Shown here piece by piece: positions 33,382 to 41,946 of a DNA stretch of 60,295 nucleotides (the stretch's first letter is position 1; every line of letters begins with the position of its first letter). The notes beneath the pieces are model-generated. The model made no database searches and was not told the DNA's origin. It saw only the letters and a list, made by a program, of their open reading frames with translations. Both the position numbers and the translations under genes were made by a program. This stretch comes from an uncultured Bacteroidales bacterium (GTDB taxonomy: Bacteria > Bacteroidota > Bacteroidia > Bacteroidales > UBA932), in assembly GCA_945868745.1 (NCBI GenBank), contig CAMBMK010000005.1:1-60295 (forward strand), read 5' to 3'.

Positions 33382-34072
33382 AACAGGAATATTTGCCCGC
33401 AACGAAAGGCTGTTCGGGTCAATGGACAGGCTCCGTGATGTGCGCGTGATCATCTTCGGCGTGGGCGGAGTCGGAAGCTGGTGCGCGGAGTCGCTTGTCC
33501 GCAGCGGAGTGGGACATCTTACAATCGTGGACCAGGACAGGGTGGTGGAGAGCAATATCAACCGCCAGCTGATGGCAACGACAAAGACCGTGGGCCGCGT
33601 CAAGGTGGAGGCGCTCCGGGAGAGGCTCCTTGACATCAATCCCGATGCCGATATCGTCGCAATCGAGGGGGCTTACAACAAGACAACGGCCGACAGCTAT
33701 GACCTCTCGCCCTATGACTACATAATTGATGCAATCGATTCGCTTTCCTGCAAGACGGAGCTTCTCCTGAGGGCTTCCCGGACCGGTGCTACCGTCTTTT
33801 CGTCAATGGGGGCCGCGCTGAAAGTGGATCCGACAAGGGTGCGCGTGGCCGAGTTCTGGGATGTCAGGGGCTGTCCCCTCGGGGCTGCAATCCGCAAGAA
33901 AATGCGCCAGAACAAGACGCTGCCCGCCAAAAAATTCCTGTGTGTCTATGATGACGAGGTCCTTCCCAATGTCGGGGAGGGAGAATCCAACGGCACCACG
34001 GCCCATATTACCGGCATTTTCGGGCTCACCCTTGCCGGACTCGTAATAAAGGACATTTATTCAAGGCGCTGA
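33374..34072 (+). CDS. tcdA: tRNA threonylcarbamoyladenosine dehydratase (E1-like)
   Basis: TcdA cyclises t6A37 of tRNA to ct6A using ATP, with sulfur relay partners in some bacteria. The 232-residue protein starts with the family pattern FARNERLFGSMDRLRDVRVIIFGVGGVGSWCAESLVRSG (nucleotide-binding glycine loop). It follows with IVDQDRVVESNINRQLMATTKTVGRVK (Arg and Lys of the adenylation site) and YIIDAIDSLSCKTELL. The FSSMGAALKVDPTRVRV segment is typical of TcdA rather than MoeB or ThiF. It overlaps lnt by 8 bases, and a bidirectional terminator follows. Confidence 0.92.
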   Translation: MSETGIFARNERLFGSMDRLRDVRVIIFGVGGVGSWCAESLVRSGVGHLTIVDQDRVVESNINRQLMATTKTVGRVKVEALRERLLDINPDADIVAIEGAYNKTTADSYDLSPYDYIIDAIDSLSCKTELLLRASRTGATVFSSMGAALKVDPTRVRVAEFWDVRGCPLGAAIRKKMRQNKTLPAKKFLCVYDDEVLPNVGEGESNGTTAHITGIFGLTLAGLVIKDIYSRR

Positions 34073-34089
34073 AATCATGCCTGCAACTG

Positions 34090-34127
34090 AAAAGAGCCTT
34101 TGTACCGTACCGGACAAAGGCTCTTTC
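34090..34127. terminator. Bidirectional terminator between tcdA and the OMP gene
   Basis: AAAGAGCCTTTGT (34091-34103) is perfectly complementary to ACAAAGGCTCTTT (34114-34126), with a 10-base loop that itself has a CCG/CGG pair. A/T tracts on both sides suit termination of the convergent transcripts. Confidence 0.85.
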
Positions 34128-34130
34128 CCA

Positions 34131-37118
34131 TTACATTCTCATATGTGGGGGACCGCCCGGGCCTCCGGGACCACGGCCTGGACCGGGACCTCCCATGCGG
34201 CTCTTCATTCCTCCGAAGCTGCCGAATCTCCATGTGAGCGAGAGGATTATGTATCTTCCGAGAGTATTGTTGACCGTCTCTGTGTGGTAGTTGGAAGCAT
34301 CCGTCACAGACAGGTTCTTTGCCTGGTTCAGGAGGTCATACCCCTTGAGCGTGAGTGTCAGCTGGTCCTTGAAAAGGAGCTTGGAGATCTCCACATTGAG
34401 AATCACCTCGTCATCCTGCGGTGTGGTGTAACCCTCATACCAGTTGTAGTTGGCCTCTGCCACAAATCCCAGTCCGCCCGGAATGGTCCAGTTCATCGAG
34501 CCGCTCACCTGGCTGTTCCAGGTCATGTCGGTGCTTGCTGCTGAAATGGTGTACCAGGACTTGTTGATGGAGGTGCGTCCTCCGGCGATAAGTTCTACGA
34601 AATCATTGCGGTAGGTGAGCCTGAGGCGTTCGGTGGCCGATACGGAGCGGATGTTGTTGCGGGTAAACTCGGATGAAGCGTCCAGATCCGGATAATCCTT
34701 GAAGAATGCATCGTAGTCCATACTGCCGCTGTCCGGGTCATAGTATCCTGTCATGTCGAAGGTCGATCCGATATATGAGGAACTTTGGGCGTAGCTTCCC
34801 CTCAAAGTGTTGGAAATCGAGAAGTTGGACCTTGCGATAGGGGAATTGAACATGATATTGCCGCTGAGACTGCCGGAATTGTTCCCGTTGACAGGCATAG
34901 AGTACTGGGCTCCGTTGAGTCCGTACCAGGTGGCATTCACAATCGGATTCTGGACAAGGCTTCCGTTGAGCATAACCCTGAAGGATGTGAATGTCTTTGG
35001 GTTGGAGAAGCTGAAGTTGCCCCTGAACCTGTGCGTGAAGTAAGGCTCGAGCCTGATGTTACCGAACGATATGCTGAGCGGGTTGGTGTTGTCCGGGACG
35101 CTGAGGAGCTGCGAGGTGGACGGCTGCGAAGTGGAACCGTTGTAGAAGAACCTCAGGTTGGTATTGTCGTTTTTGTCCCAGAAAAACATTGCCTGCGGCG
35201 CCCAGTTGACCACATTGTTGTTGTATTCGAGGCCGTTTGTCTCGTTGTGGGTGTTGGTCGGGTTGGCCGTGATTCCGAGCTGTGCACGGATTTTCGAATT
35301 CTGGTACATCACGTTGGCGCCTATTCTCTGCCTTATGTACCTGTTGGTCACCATTGAGGAATAGTCCTCGTTCGGGGTCTCTCCGGTGGTGTTGTAGCGC
35401 CTGTCCTCGGCGAAATTGTCGTTGATTCCGCTGTCGAAGGTGTTCTTTTTCGATGTGTTTTTGTTCCAGCTCAGCTCATAGTTGCCCTCGATGTAGAATC
35501 CGCGTCCGAGAGGTTCGGTGTAGGTGAGCCTTCCCGAGAGGGAGTTGCTGTTCTGGTTCTGGTCATATCTCTGGTTGATCGGGGATGCCGTCATCGTGCC
35601 GTCTTCTTCGTAGCTGTTGGTGATTGACTGGTTGAATCCGTCCATCGTCGAATTGCTGAAGCTGTAGTTGGCACTGAGCGACAGGGTCCTGCCAGGGATT
35701 CCGAGCTTCTGGCGCAGGAGGAGCATGCCGTTAGCGCTGTTGGTCCTGCTGTCTCCGAGGTTCTGGTTGAAACCGTCGTTTGTCTTGAAGGATCTTCCGT
35801 CAGCATATTCCCTGTCGGTGCGGAAATCGGAAAATTCCGCGAAATCTCCGCCTCCGAATGAGAATTGCGGTTGGAAGAGTATGGATGTGTTGTCGGAGAA
35901 CTTGTGGTCCAGGCGGAAGCCGAAACGGTGGCCGTAGGTATTGGTCGTGCTCTGGCCGTCGTTGTGGTACTTGAGGTTGTAGTTGTCAAGGAAGGTGGTC
36001 TGGTCGCTGCTCTCGGTCACAAATTTTTCCGAACCGTTGTAGAGGTAGTTGCCCATCAGCTCCATCCTGTCATCGAAGAAGTTGCCTCCTCCGTTGATTC
36101 CTCCCATCCAGGAGGTGGTGATGCCGTTGCCGGAACCGAATCCTCCCTGTCCGCGGCCCATTCCGCCACCGCCACCGCGCATACCGGCCATCATGGAGCT
36201 GGCCATATCGTTGAATCCGCGGTTGTTGGTGTTGTTGCCGTTGAGGATGGCGCTGAGCTGGGTGCTCTCGGTAAATTTGCCGAGGAAGGCTGAGCCCTGA
36301 TAGCGGAAGTCACCGTTGCCGTATTCGTTGCGGTAGCTCTCCTCAGGATAGTCGTGGCCTCCTCCGAGCATCACGTTGCCGATGAGACCGTTCATCATAC
36401 CCTTCTGGACTGACAGGTCGATGACAGTCTCTTCGTTGCCGTCATCGATGCCGGTGAACTCCGCCTGCTCCGACTTCTTCTGGACCACCTTCACCTTTTC
36501 GATGATCTTGGCCGGAATGTTCTTGGTGGCAAGCTGCGGGTCGTCGAGGAAGAAGGTCTTTCCGTCAATGGTTATCTTGCTGATAGTGTTGCCGTTGGCG
36601 GTAATCGTGCCGTCTTCGTTCACTTCCACTCCCGGGAGCTTCTTGAGAAGGTTCTCAAGCATATCGTTGTCGGTCGTCTTGAAGGACGAGGCGTTGTATT
36701 CGACCGTATCTTTCTTGATCAGTATCGGATTGCCCGCTGCCGAGACGCTTGCGGCATCGAGCAGGTTCAGGTCCTGGTCCATTTTTATCGTACCCAGGTC
36801 GAGCCCTTCCTTTCCTACCGTGATTTCCTTGGTATAGGCCACATATCCCATCAGTTCCGCCTTCAGGGTGTATGTGCCGGCCGACACCTTTTCAATCACA
36901 GCCTTTCCTGTGTCGCTGCTCAGTACATATTTGTCCGGATTGGACGCCCCCTTTTTGGTGAGCGATACCGTGGCAAATGCGACAGGCTCCCCGGAGGATG
37001 AATCGCTCAGCACCATCGATACGGTACGGGCCGTCTGAGCATAGCCCTGCACACTAAAAAGCAGCATTGCCGTGAATGCTGCAACCAGGGAAATTATGTT
37101 CCTTAGTACTCTTTCCAT
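34131..37118 (-). CDS. Outer-membrane beta-barrel TonB-receptor-like protein (CarboxypepD_reg + OMP_b-brl_3 type)
   Basis: The ATG at 37118 (995 residues) begins a signal peptide ending VQGYAQ; the longer frame uses GTG and adds a polar extension. After it come a carboxypeptidase-regulatory-like beta-sandwich (about 30-115, VSMVLSDSSSGEPVAFATVSL...TYTLKAELMGY) and a plug-like region (about 130-230, TVEYNASSFKTTDNDMLENLLKKLPGVEVNEDG). A large barrel rich in Asn, Tyr and Gly, typical of OMP_b-brl_3 proteins, completes it. A loop near 305-330 is Gly-rich (MRGGGGGMGRGQGGFGSG) and the extreme C-terminus is a Gly/Pro tail instead of the usual terminal Phe. It may import a ligand or act in export; the ligand is unknown and no SusD partner is adjacent. 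Confidence 0.85.
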   Translation of the reverse strand: MERVLRNIISLVAAFTAMLLFSVQGYAQTARTVSMVLSDSSSGEPVAFATVSLTKKGASNPDKYVLSSDTGKAVIEKVSAGTYTLKAELMGYVAYTKEITVGKEGLDLGTIKMDQDLNLLDAASVSAAGNPILIKKDTVEYNASSFKTTDNDMLENLLKKLPGVEVNEDGTITANGNTISKITIDGKTFFLDDPQLATKNIPAKIIEKVKVVQKKSEQAEFTGIDDGNEETVIDLSVQKGMMNGLIGNVMLGGGHDYPEESYRNEYGNGDFRYQGSAFLGKFTESTQLSAILNGNNTNNRGFNDMASSMMAGMRGGGGGMGRGQGGFGSGNGITTSWMGGINGGGNFFDDRMELMGNYLYNGSEKFVTESSDQTTFLDNYNLKYHNDGQSTTNTYGHRFGFRLDHKFSDNTSILFQPQFSFGGGDFAEFSDFRTDREYADGRSFKTNDGFNQNLGDSRTNSANGMLLLRQKLGIPGRTLSLSANYSFSNSTMDGFNQSITNSYEEDGTMTASPINQRYDQNQNSNSLSGRLTYTEPLGRGFYIEGNYELSWNKNTSKKNTFDSGINDNFAEDRRYNTTGETPNEDYSSMVTNRYIRQRIGANVMYQNSKIRAQLGITANPTNTHNETNGLEYNNNVVNWAPQAMFFWDKNDNTNLRFFYNGSTSQPSTSQLLSVPDNTNPLSISFGNIRLEPYFTHRFRGNFSFSNPKTFTSFRVMLNGSLVQNPIVNATWYGLNGAQYSMPVNGNNSGSLSGNIMFNSPIARSNFSISNTLRGSYAQSSSYIGSTFDMTGYYDPDSGSMDYDAFFKDYPDLDASSEFTRNNIRSVSATERLRLTYRNDFVELIAGGRTSINKSWYTISAASTDMTWNSQVSGSMNWTIPGGLGFVAEANYNWYEGYTTPQDDEVILNVEISKLLFKDQLTLTLKGYDLLNQAKNLSVTDASNYHTETVNNTLGRYIILSLTWRFGSFGGMKSRMGGPGPGRGPGGPGGPPHMRM

Positions 37119-37225
37119 CACAGTTCTTTTGTTTGTCCGGTTTTTAGACACGCCTTTCCGGGTACGGTTTAATCCTCAAGTGAATTTTTTGCCGAAATAC
37201 ATCGGTCCCTCCGCAGGGAAACCCT

Positions 37226-37798
37226 CTATTTTACCCTTCCGGGATTGTCGGCTACGAATTTTTCCCATCCTCCCTTCCCTCCGCCAGCGGAAGCGCCGAG
37301 CGGGGAAGTGGTCTCGTAGAAATGGCACATTGCTATCGCCAGTGCATCGGTGGCATCGAGATGTCTTGTGGAGAGGTCCACGCCGAGGGTTTTTTCAAGC
37401 AGTGTGCGAACCTGCTCCTTGGAGGCGGCACCGTTGCCCGTGATAGCCTGCTTGGCACGCCTCGGGGCATATTCGTGGACAGAGGTGATGCCGTATTCCA
37501 TCGCTGCAATCATCGCCGCACCCTGAGCCCTGCCGAGCTTCAGGACCACCTGGGCATTCTTGCCGTAGAAGGGGGATTCGAGAGCCATTTCGGTGGGATG
37601 GTAGCTTTTGCATACCTCGCTCACGGTCTCGTAGATCTGGCGCAGCTTGGAGTAGGCGTCCGGCTCCCTGCGCAGGTCGAGAATGCCCATGTCCACAAAT
37701 TCGGCCTTCCGCCCGACAACACGGACAACCCCGAAGCCAAGTATATTGGTTCCGGGGTCTATTCCTACAATTGTCCTTTCACCGGTCATCTGGGGCAT
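37226..37798 (-). CDS. ruvC: Crossover junction endodeoxyribonuclease RuvC
   Basis: RuvC cuts Holliday junctions symmetrically after branch migration by RuvAB. The 190-residue protein has the RNase H-like fold with acidic residues in TIVGIDPGTNILGFGV (Asp), EMALESPFYGKNAQ (Glu) and HLDATDALAIAMCH (two Asp). The ATG at 37798 overlaps the serS stop by one base; an ATG three codons later is an alternative. The C-terminal tail is Gly-rich. Co-transcription with serS is clear; the OMP gene lies 107 bases downstream with no obvious terminator or promoter between. Confidence 0.95.
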   Translation of the reverse strand: MPQMTGERTIVGIDPGTNILGFGVVRVVGRKAEFVDMGILDLRREPDAYSKLRQIYETVSEVCKSYHPTEMALESPFYGKNAQVVLKLGRAQGAAMIAAMEYGITSVHEYAPRRAKQAITGNGAASKEQVRTLLEKTLGVDLSTRHLDATDALAIAMCHFYETTSPLGASAGGGKGGWEKFVADNPGRVK

Positions 37799-39069
37799 CA
37801 GTCGATACGGTCAAATCCGGTGTATGGCCTCAGAATCTCAGGGATTTCGATGTAACCGTCCTTCTGGTTGTCCTCAAGAAGCGCGGCAACTACGCGCGGA
37901 AGTGCCAGCGAGCTGCCGTTCAGCGTGTGGCAGAGCTGTGTCTTGCCGTTTTCGTCCTTGTAGCGGAGGTGGAGACGGTTGGCCTGATAGGATTCGAAGT
38001 TGGAGACTGACGAAATCTCAAGCCAGCGTCCCTGTGCTGCGGACCAGAGCTCAAAGTCGTATGTGATTGCGGAAGTGAAGCTCAGGTCGCCGCCGCAGAG
38101 ACGGAGGATCCTGTACTTCAGGCCGAGCTTTCCGACGAGGGACTCCACGTGTGCAACCATCTCGTCGAGGGCTGCGTATGAATTCTCCGGCTTCTCGACC
38201 CTCACGATCTCAACCTTGTCGAACTGGTGGAGACGGTTCAGTCCGCGGACGTCCTTTCCGTAGGAACCGGCCTCGCGGCGGAAGCACGGGGTATATGCGG
38301 TCAGCTTCTGCGGGAAGCTGTCCGCTCCGAGGATCACGTCGCGGAAAATGTTGGTCACAGGTACTTCCGCCGTAGGTACGAGATAGAAATCGTCGAGCTG
38401 GGCATAGTACATCTGGGCCTCCTTGTCAGGAAGCTGGCCTGTGCCGAATGCCGATGCGGAGTTGACCATTACCGGAGGCTCCACCTCCCTGTAGCCGGCG
38501 GCTGTGTTCTGGTCGAGGAAGAAGTTGATGAGGGCCCTCTGGAGTCTTGCACCCTTGCCCTTATAGACAGGGAAGCCGGCTCCCGTAATCTTTACTCCGA
38601 GGTCGAAGTCGATGATGTCGTATTTTTTTGCGAGGTCCCAGTGTGGGAGTGCATTCTCCGGGAGAACCACTTCCGGACCGCCTGTCTTGACTACAAGATT
38701 GTCATTGGAGTCCTTTCCTTCAGGGACGAGGTCGCACGGAAGGTTCGGCAGAAGGACGAGCTGGGCTTCCAGTTCCCTGTTGTTCTCATCTGCCCTGGCA
38801 AGAAGCTCCGTCGAGCGTGCCTTCAGGACGGCAACCTCTTTCTTTGCCTCTTCGGCTTCCGCCTTCTTCCCTTCTTTCATAAGTCCGCCGATGACTGCGG
38901 CCTTTGCCTTCTGCTGCGACAGGAGTTCGTCGCTTTCCTGCTGCAATGAGCGGCGGTTGGCATCGAGAGTGAGAATCCTGCCGACAATTTCCCTTGCATC
39001 AAAGTGTTTTACTGCCAGCTTTCTGATGACCATTTCCGGATCATCGCGGAGCGTCTTAAGGGTAAGCAT
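37798..39069 (-). CDS. serS: Serine--tRNA ligase
   Basis: SerRS charges tRNA-Ser. I chose the ATG at 39069 (423 residues) because MLTLKTLRDDPEMVIRKL is the conserved family start; the longer frame reads through the rpmA terminator. An N-terminal coiled-coil arm spans about residues 30-105 (rich in Glu and Lys). The class II motifs follow: motif 2 in YTPCFRREAGSYGKDVRGLNRLHQFDKVEI and motif 3 in HTLNGSSLALPRVVAALLED. serS lies 25 bases beyond the rpmA terminator stem-loop on the same strand, so it may depend on readthrough or a promoter I cannot see. Confidence 0.96.
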   Translation of the reverse strand: MLTLKTLRDDPEMVIRKLAVKHFDAREIVGRILTLDANRRSLQQESDELLSQQKAKAAVIGGLMKEGKKAEAEEAKKEVAVLKARSTELLARADENNRELEAQLVLLPNLPCDLVPEGKDSNDNLVVKTGGPEVVLPENALPHWDLAKKYDIIDFDLGVKITGAGFPVYKGKGARLQRALINFFLDQNTAAGYREVEPPVMVNSASAFGTGQLPDKEAQMYYAQLDDFYLVPTAEVPVTNIFRDVILGADSFPQKLTAYTPCFRREAGSYGKDVRGLNRLHQFDKVEIVRVEKPENSYAALDEMVAHVESLVGKLGLKYRILRLCGGDLSFTSAITYDFELWSAAQGRWLEISSVSNFESYQANRLHLRYKDENGKTQLCHTLNGSSLALPRVVAALLEDNQKDGYIEIPEILRPYTGFDRID

Positions 39070-39094
39070 TGTATTTTCTGTTGAATTGTTCCTG

Positions 39095-39138
39095 TAAAAA
39101 AAAGAGGACTGCACATCCAACCCGAAGTGCACTCCTCT
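39095..39138 (-). terminator. Intrinsic terminator of rplU-rpmA
   Basis: On the minus strand AGAGGAGTGCAC (39138 to 39127) pairs with GTGCAGTCCTCT (39114 to 39103) with one internal mismatch, followed by eight T. Confidence 0.85.
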
Positions 39139-39162
39139 GTAGATTACCAATCTCCGAGTCCG

Positions 39163-39423
39163 TTAGTTCTCAAAAGGAATAACCGATACGAAAGATTTGT
39201 CGTTTCTCTTCTTTGTGAATTTGACTGTGCCGTCAACGAGAGCGTAGAGAGTGTGGTCCTTGCCCATGCCGACATTCCTGTCAGGATTGTGTACGGTACC
39301 CCTCTGGCGTACGATGATGTTTCCGGCCTTTACAACCTGTCCGCCTGACTTCTTCAGACCGAGGCGTTTGCTATGCGATTCACGACCGTTCTTTGAACTT
39401 GATTGACCTTTCTTATGTGCCAT
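39163..39423 (-). CDS. rpmA: Large ribosomal subunit protein bL27
   Basis: The 86-residue protein begins [29 protein letters not shown], the bL27 start, and continues [33 protein letters not shown]. It contributes its N-terminus to the peptidyl transferase centre. A Shine-Dalgarno GAGGAGGA (39438 to 39431) lies 7 bases before the ATG, unlike most genes here. rplU is 20 bases upstream. Confidence 0.97.
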   Translation of the reverse strand: MAHKKGQSSSKNGRESHSKRLGLKKSGGQVVKAGNIIVRQRGTVHNPDRNVGMGKDHTLYALVDGTVKFTKKRNDKSFVSVIPFEN

Positions 39424-39443
39424 AATGAATTCCTCCTCAAAAA

Positions 39444-39755
39444 TTAAGCGATAGAGTCGATCCTGATGCTTGTGAGCTTCTGGCGGTGGCCATTGAGCTT
39501 CTGGAAGCCTTTGCGACGGATTTTCTTGAATACAAGTACCTTGTCTGCCTTTACATCGTCAGCAAGTACTGTTGCCTTTACTACAGCACCCTCAACATAA
39601 GGGGCACCTACCTTGACTGCACCCTCGTTGTCGATGAGGAGCACCTTGTCAAACTCTACCGACTCATCCTTCTTTGCGGCGAGACGGTTTACGTAAATCT
39701 TTGAGCCGGCTTCAACCTTGAACTGCTGTCCGGCGATTTCCACGATTGCGTACAT
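39444..39755 (-). CDS. rplU: Large ribosomal subunit protein bL21
   Basis: The 103-residue protein begins [25 protein letters not shown] and has [28 protein letters not shown] near the end, the bL21 signature (K-x-R-R-K-x-x-x-K-x-x-G-H-R-Q). It is a 50S component and is co-transcribed with rpmA from a perfect promoter. Confidence 0.97.
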   Translation of the reverse strand: MYAIVEIAGQQFKVEAGSKIYVNRLAAKKDESVEFDKVLLIDNEGAVKVGAPYVEGAVVKATVLADDVKADKVLVFKKIRRKGFQKLNGHRQKLTSIRIDSIA

Positions 39756-39845
39756 TTGTTATAAACTCATTAAGTTCCAGCCGTAAGCGTCCGCTCCCTG
39801 AGGCGGATCTTTGTGGGCTCCCCGGCCATATCAAAAATCAGACTG

Positions 39846-39877
39846 CAAATATAGCAAGTAAAAGCGCGAAAAACAAA
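39846..39877 (-). promoter_or_regulatory. Promoter of rplU-rpmA
   Basis: TTTG (39877 to 39874), exactly 20 bases, then TATATTTG (39853 to 39846): a full match to the Bacteroidota consensus. The leader to rplU is about 85 bases. Confidence 0.85.
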
Positions 39878-39896
39878 ACTTTTGCAAAAAATTGTG

Positions 39897-39904
39897 TATG
39901 TTTG
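39897..39904 (+). promoter_or_regulatory. -7 box of the ATPase gene
   Basis: TATGTTTG at 39897-39904 matches TAnnTTTG. A TTTG at 39881-39884 is only 12 bases upstream and too close to be the -33 box. It is divergent from the rplU promoter. Confidence 0.5.
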
Positions 39905-39926
39905 CATAACATCAATGTTACAGAGT

Positions 39927-41078
39927 ATGGATACGCCATTCCCTTACAACCGCTATGTCACCGGACGCGATTTCACCGGCCGCCGCAATGAGAGGACCAT
40001 TCTGCAGAATCTCATTGCGCAGGGCGAACATGTGGCCCTGTATGAGCCCGACAATACCGGCAAGATGTCCCTTGTCCAGCAGGTCCTGCTCGATATGCGC
40101 CTGTCCGGAAAGCAGTTTGCCGTGGCCCGGGTGCAGATGATGCAGGTAAGGAGCGTGGCGGCTTTCCTGAAGGCATTTGCGGAAGCGGCAATCAGGGCCG
40201 TGGCGTCTTCCCCCTCTGAGTATCAGCAGATTGTCCAGACCTGTCTTGAGGGTACCCATTTCGTGTTCGACAAGGAGGAATTTGCGGCAAAGGGACACAT
40301 CCTTTCGCTTGGCTGGGACATCGACGGACAGGACGAGGAGGCCGTACTCCGTCTGCCGCAGGCCCTTTCGCGGCGCGGACTGCCCCTTGTCGTGGTGTTT
40401 GAGGAGTTCCAGAACATAATGCGCTGCGGCGACCCGGGCGAATCCCTTGTGCGCTCGTTCGACAGGATGCTTGCCGGGCAGAAGCATTCCGCCGAAAACG
40501 GCTGTACCTATGTCTTCATGGGCTCAGAGGTCAATGCGATGAAGGAGATTTTCGAGAAACGTCATTTCTTCTACCGCACCGTCCAGAGGCTCCCGCTTTC
40601 TGACATTACGGAAAGGGACATCATCGACTATGTGGTGCGCGGATTCATGACAAGCGGAAAGGTCGTGGAGAAGGAACTGCTCCTGGGCATGTGCAAGCTT
40701 TTCAGGAACAACATCTGGTACATCAATACCTTCATCTCGATATGTGACTCCCTGTCAAAGGGTTATATTTCAGAGCAGATCCTTGTCGAGGCGCTCAAAA
40801 GCATTATTGCCGTCCACGAACCGCGCTTCATGATGATTATGAACGACCTCACGACCTTCCAGGGCAATATGCTCCGTGCCATCCTTGAAGGCAACAAAAA
40901 GTTCAGCTCCACCGAGGTCATCCGCCACTACGGGCTCAGCTCCTCCGCCAATGTCAAGAGACTCAAGGATGCGCTCTGCAAAAAGGAAATCGTGACGTTC
41001 AACGACAAGGACGAGCCGGTGCTGCTCGACCCCCTGTTTGAGTATTGGGCAAAGAAGTATTATTTTGAAATAGAATAA
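39927..41078 (+). CDS. AAA/STAND-like ATPase with altered P-loop
   Basis: The ATG at 39927 (383 residues) gives the family-like start MDTPFPYNRYVTGRDFTGRRNE and fits the promoter; the longer frame would start before it. The Walker A position reads EPDNTGKMSL (about 40-49): GK is kept, but the first Gly and the Thr/Ser after GK are replaced. Walker B is LVVVFEEFQNI near 154. The C-terminal part has a winged-helix pattern (SSTEVIRHYGLSSSANVKRLKDALCKKEIV), as in archaeal-type ATPases of the COG1672 group. ATP binding may be weak. Function unknown; the sirtuin gene lies 46 bases downstream. Confidence 0.72.
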   Translation: MDTPFPYNRYVTGRDFTGRRNERTILQNLIAQGEHVALYEPDNTGKMSLVQQVLLDMRLSGKQFAVARVQMMQVRSVAAFLKAFAEAAIRAVASSPSEYQQIVQTCLEGTHFVFDKEEFAAKGHILSLGWDIDGQDEEAVLRLPQALSRRGLPLVVVFEEFQNIMRCGDPGESLVRSFDRMLAGQKHSAENGCTYVFMGSEVNAMKEIFEKRHFFYRTVQRLPLSDITERDIIDYVVRGFMTSGKVVEKELLLGMCKLFRNNIWYINTFISICDSLSKGYISEQILVEALKSIIAVHEPRFMMIMNDLTTFQGNMLRAILEGNKKFSSTEVIRHYGLSSSANVKRLKDALCKKEIVTFNDKDEPVLLDPLFEYWAKKYYFEIE

Positions 41079-41124
41079 TTCAGGATTCACATTTGCGGAA
41101 CCTGGGCAGAATATTTGATTGATT

Positions 41125-41841
41125 ATGGCAAAGAAAAGGATTGCGGTGCTGACCGGCGCGGGTGTCAGTGCCGAAAGCGGATTCAGCACGTTCCGCGACA
41201 GCGGGGGCCTCTGGGCACAGTACGACCCTCAGGTGGTGGCATCGATTGACGGATGGTACCGTGACAGGGGGCTGCTGCTTGATTTCTACAACGGATTGCG
41301 CCACCAGCTGCGTGACGCCAGGCCGAATGCAGCCCATTATGCAATTGCCTCGCTTGAAAAGGATTATGATGTGACAGTCATCACCCAGAATGTGGACAAT
41401 CTCCATGAAAGGGCAGGCAGCACAAGGGTTGTCCATCTTCACGGAGAGCTTGACAAGGCGCGCCCGGAGCATGGTGTCTATGATGAATCGTTTTCGGAGG
41501 CGGAGGTCATTGACCTTCACTATGAGGACATCCGTCTCGGGGACAAGGCTCCCAACGGCTCGCAGCTCCGGCCCCACATCGTGTGGTTCGGGGAGGCTGT
41601 CCCGAAGATTGAAAGGGCAATAGATTATGTGTTGCAGGCCGACATCCTGCTGATTGTGGGCTCGTCGCTTTCGGTCTATCCTGCCGCAGGGCTGTACCGC
41701 TACGCGGGTCCTGACTGCTCCGTCTATGTGATTGACCCCCAGGATGTCAACCTGAGGCACGACAAGCGCATCACCCATATCCGCGAGGTCGCCACAGCCG
41801 GAATGCCGAAGTTCATTGAGATGATCAGCTCTCCGGAATAA
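41125..41841 (+). CDS. SIR2 family NAD-dependent protein deacylase without zinc cysteines
   Basis: Sirtuins remove acyl groups from lysines using NAD. The ATG at 41125 (238 residues) is preferred over a TTG two codons earlier. NAD-binding and catalytic motifs are present: GAGVSAESGFSTFRDSGGLW (about 11-30), TQNVDNLHERAGS, the catalytic His106 in VVHLHGEL, RPHIVWFGEAVP and VGSSLSVYPAAG. The small-domain region between HGEL and RPHIV contains no cysteine, so the usual four-Cys zinc site is missing. I recall similar zinc-less sirtuins in other Bacteroidota. It follows the ATPase gene on the same strand. Confidence 0.88.
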   Translation: MAKKRIAVLTGAGVSAESGFSTFRDSGGLWAQYDPQVVASIDGWYRDRGLLLDFYNGLRHQLRDARPNAAHYAIASLEKDYDVTVITQNVDNLHERAGSTRVVHLHGELDKARPEHGVYDESFSEAEVIDLHYEDIRLGDKAPNGSQLRPHIVWFGEAVPKIERAIDYVLQADILLIVGSSLSVYPAAGLYRYAGPDCSVYVIDPQDVNLRHDKRITHIREVATAGMPKFIEMISSPE

Positions 41842-41895
41842 TCCTCCGCAGCGGATGCGGCTTGCGGGGAAACCTTGCCGATAATACAAAACAGA

Positions 41896-41920
41896 AAGGG
41901 CGGCCTCACTGGCTGCCCTT
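41896..41920. terminator. Hairpin terminator between sirtuin gene and rpsU (convergent)
   Basis: AAGGGCGGCC (41896-41905) pairs with GGCTGCCCTT (41911-41920) with one G-U on the plus strand (a mismatch on the minus). The minus side is followed by TTTCTGTTTTG, so it suits rpsU best. Confidence 0.6.
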
Positions 41921-41946
41921 CCGGATTTCAATTATTAAGGAGAGAA

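Noticed and set aside
37119..37225. Separate promoter for the outer-membrane barrel gene
   Set aside because: No TAnnTTTG box or terminator was found in this 107-base gap on the minus strand, so I could not support one.
39070..39150. 27-residue N-terminal extension of SerRS
   Set aside because: It would be translated through the rpmA terminator hairpin and precedes the conserved start MLTLKTLRDD.
39927..41841. ATPase-sirtuin pair as a SIR2-type phage defence system
   Set aside because: The SIR2 protein is a compact deacylase with full catalytic motifs and no fused effector or sensor domain, and no other defence genes are nearby.
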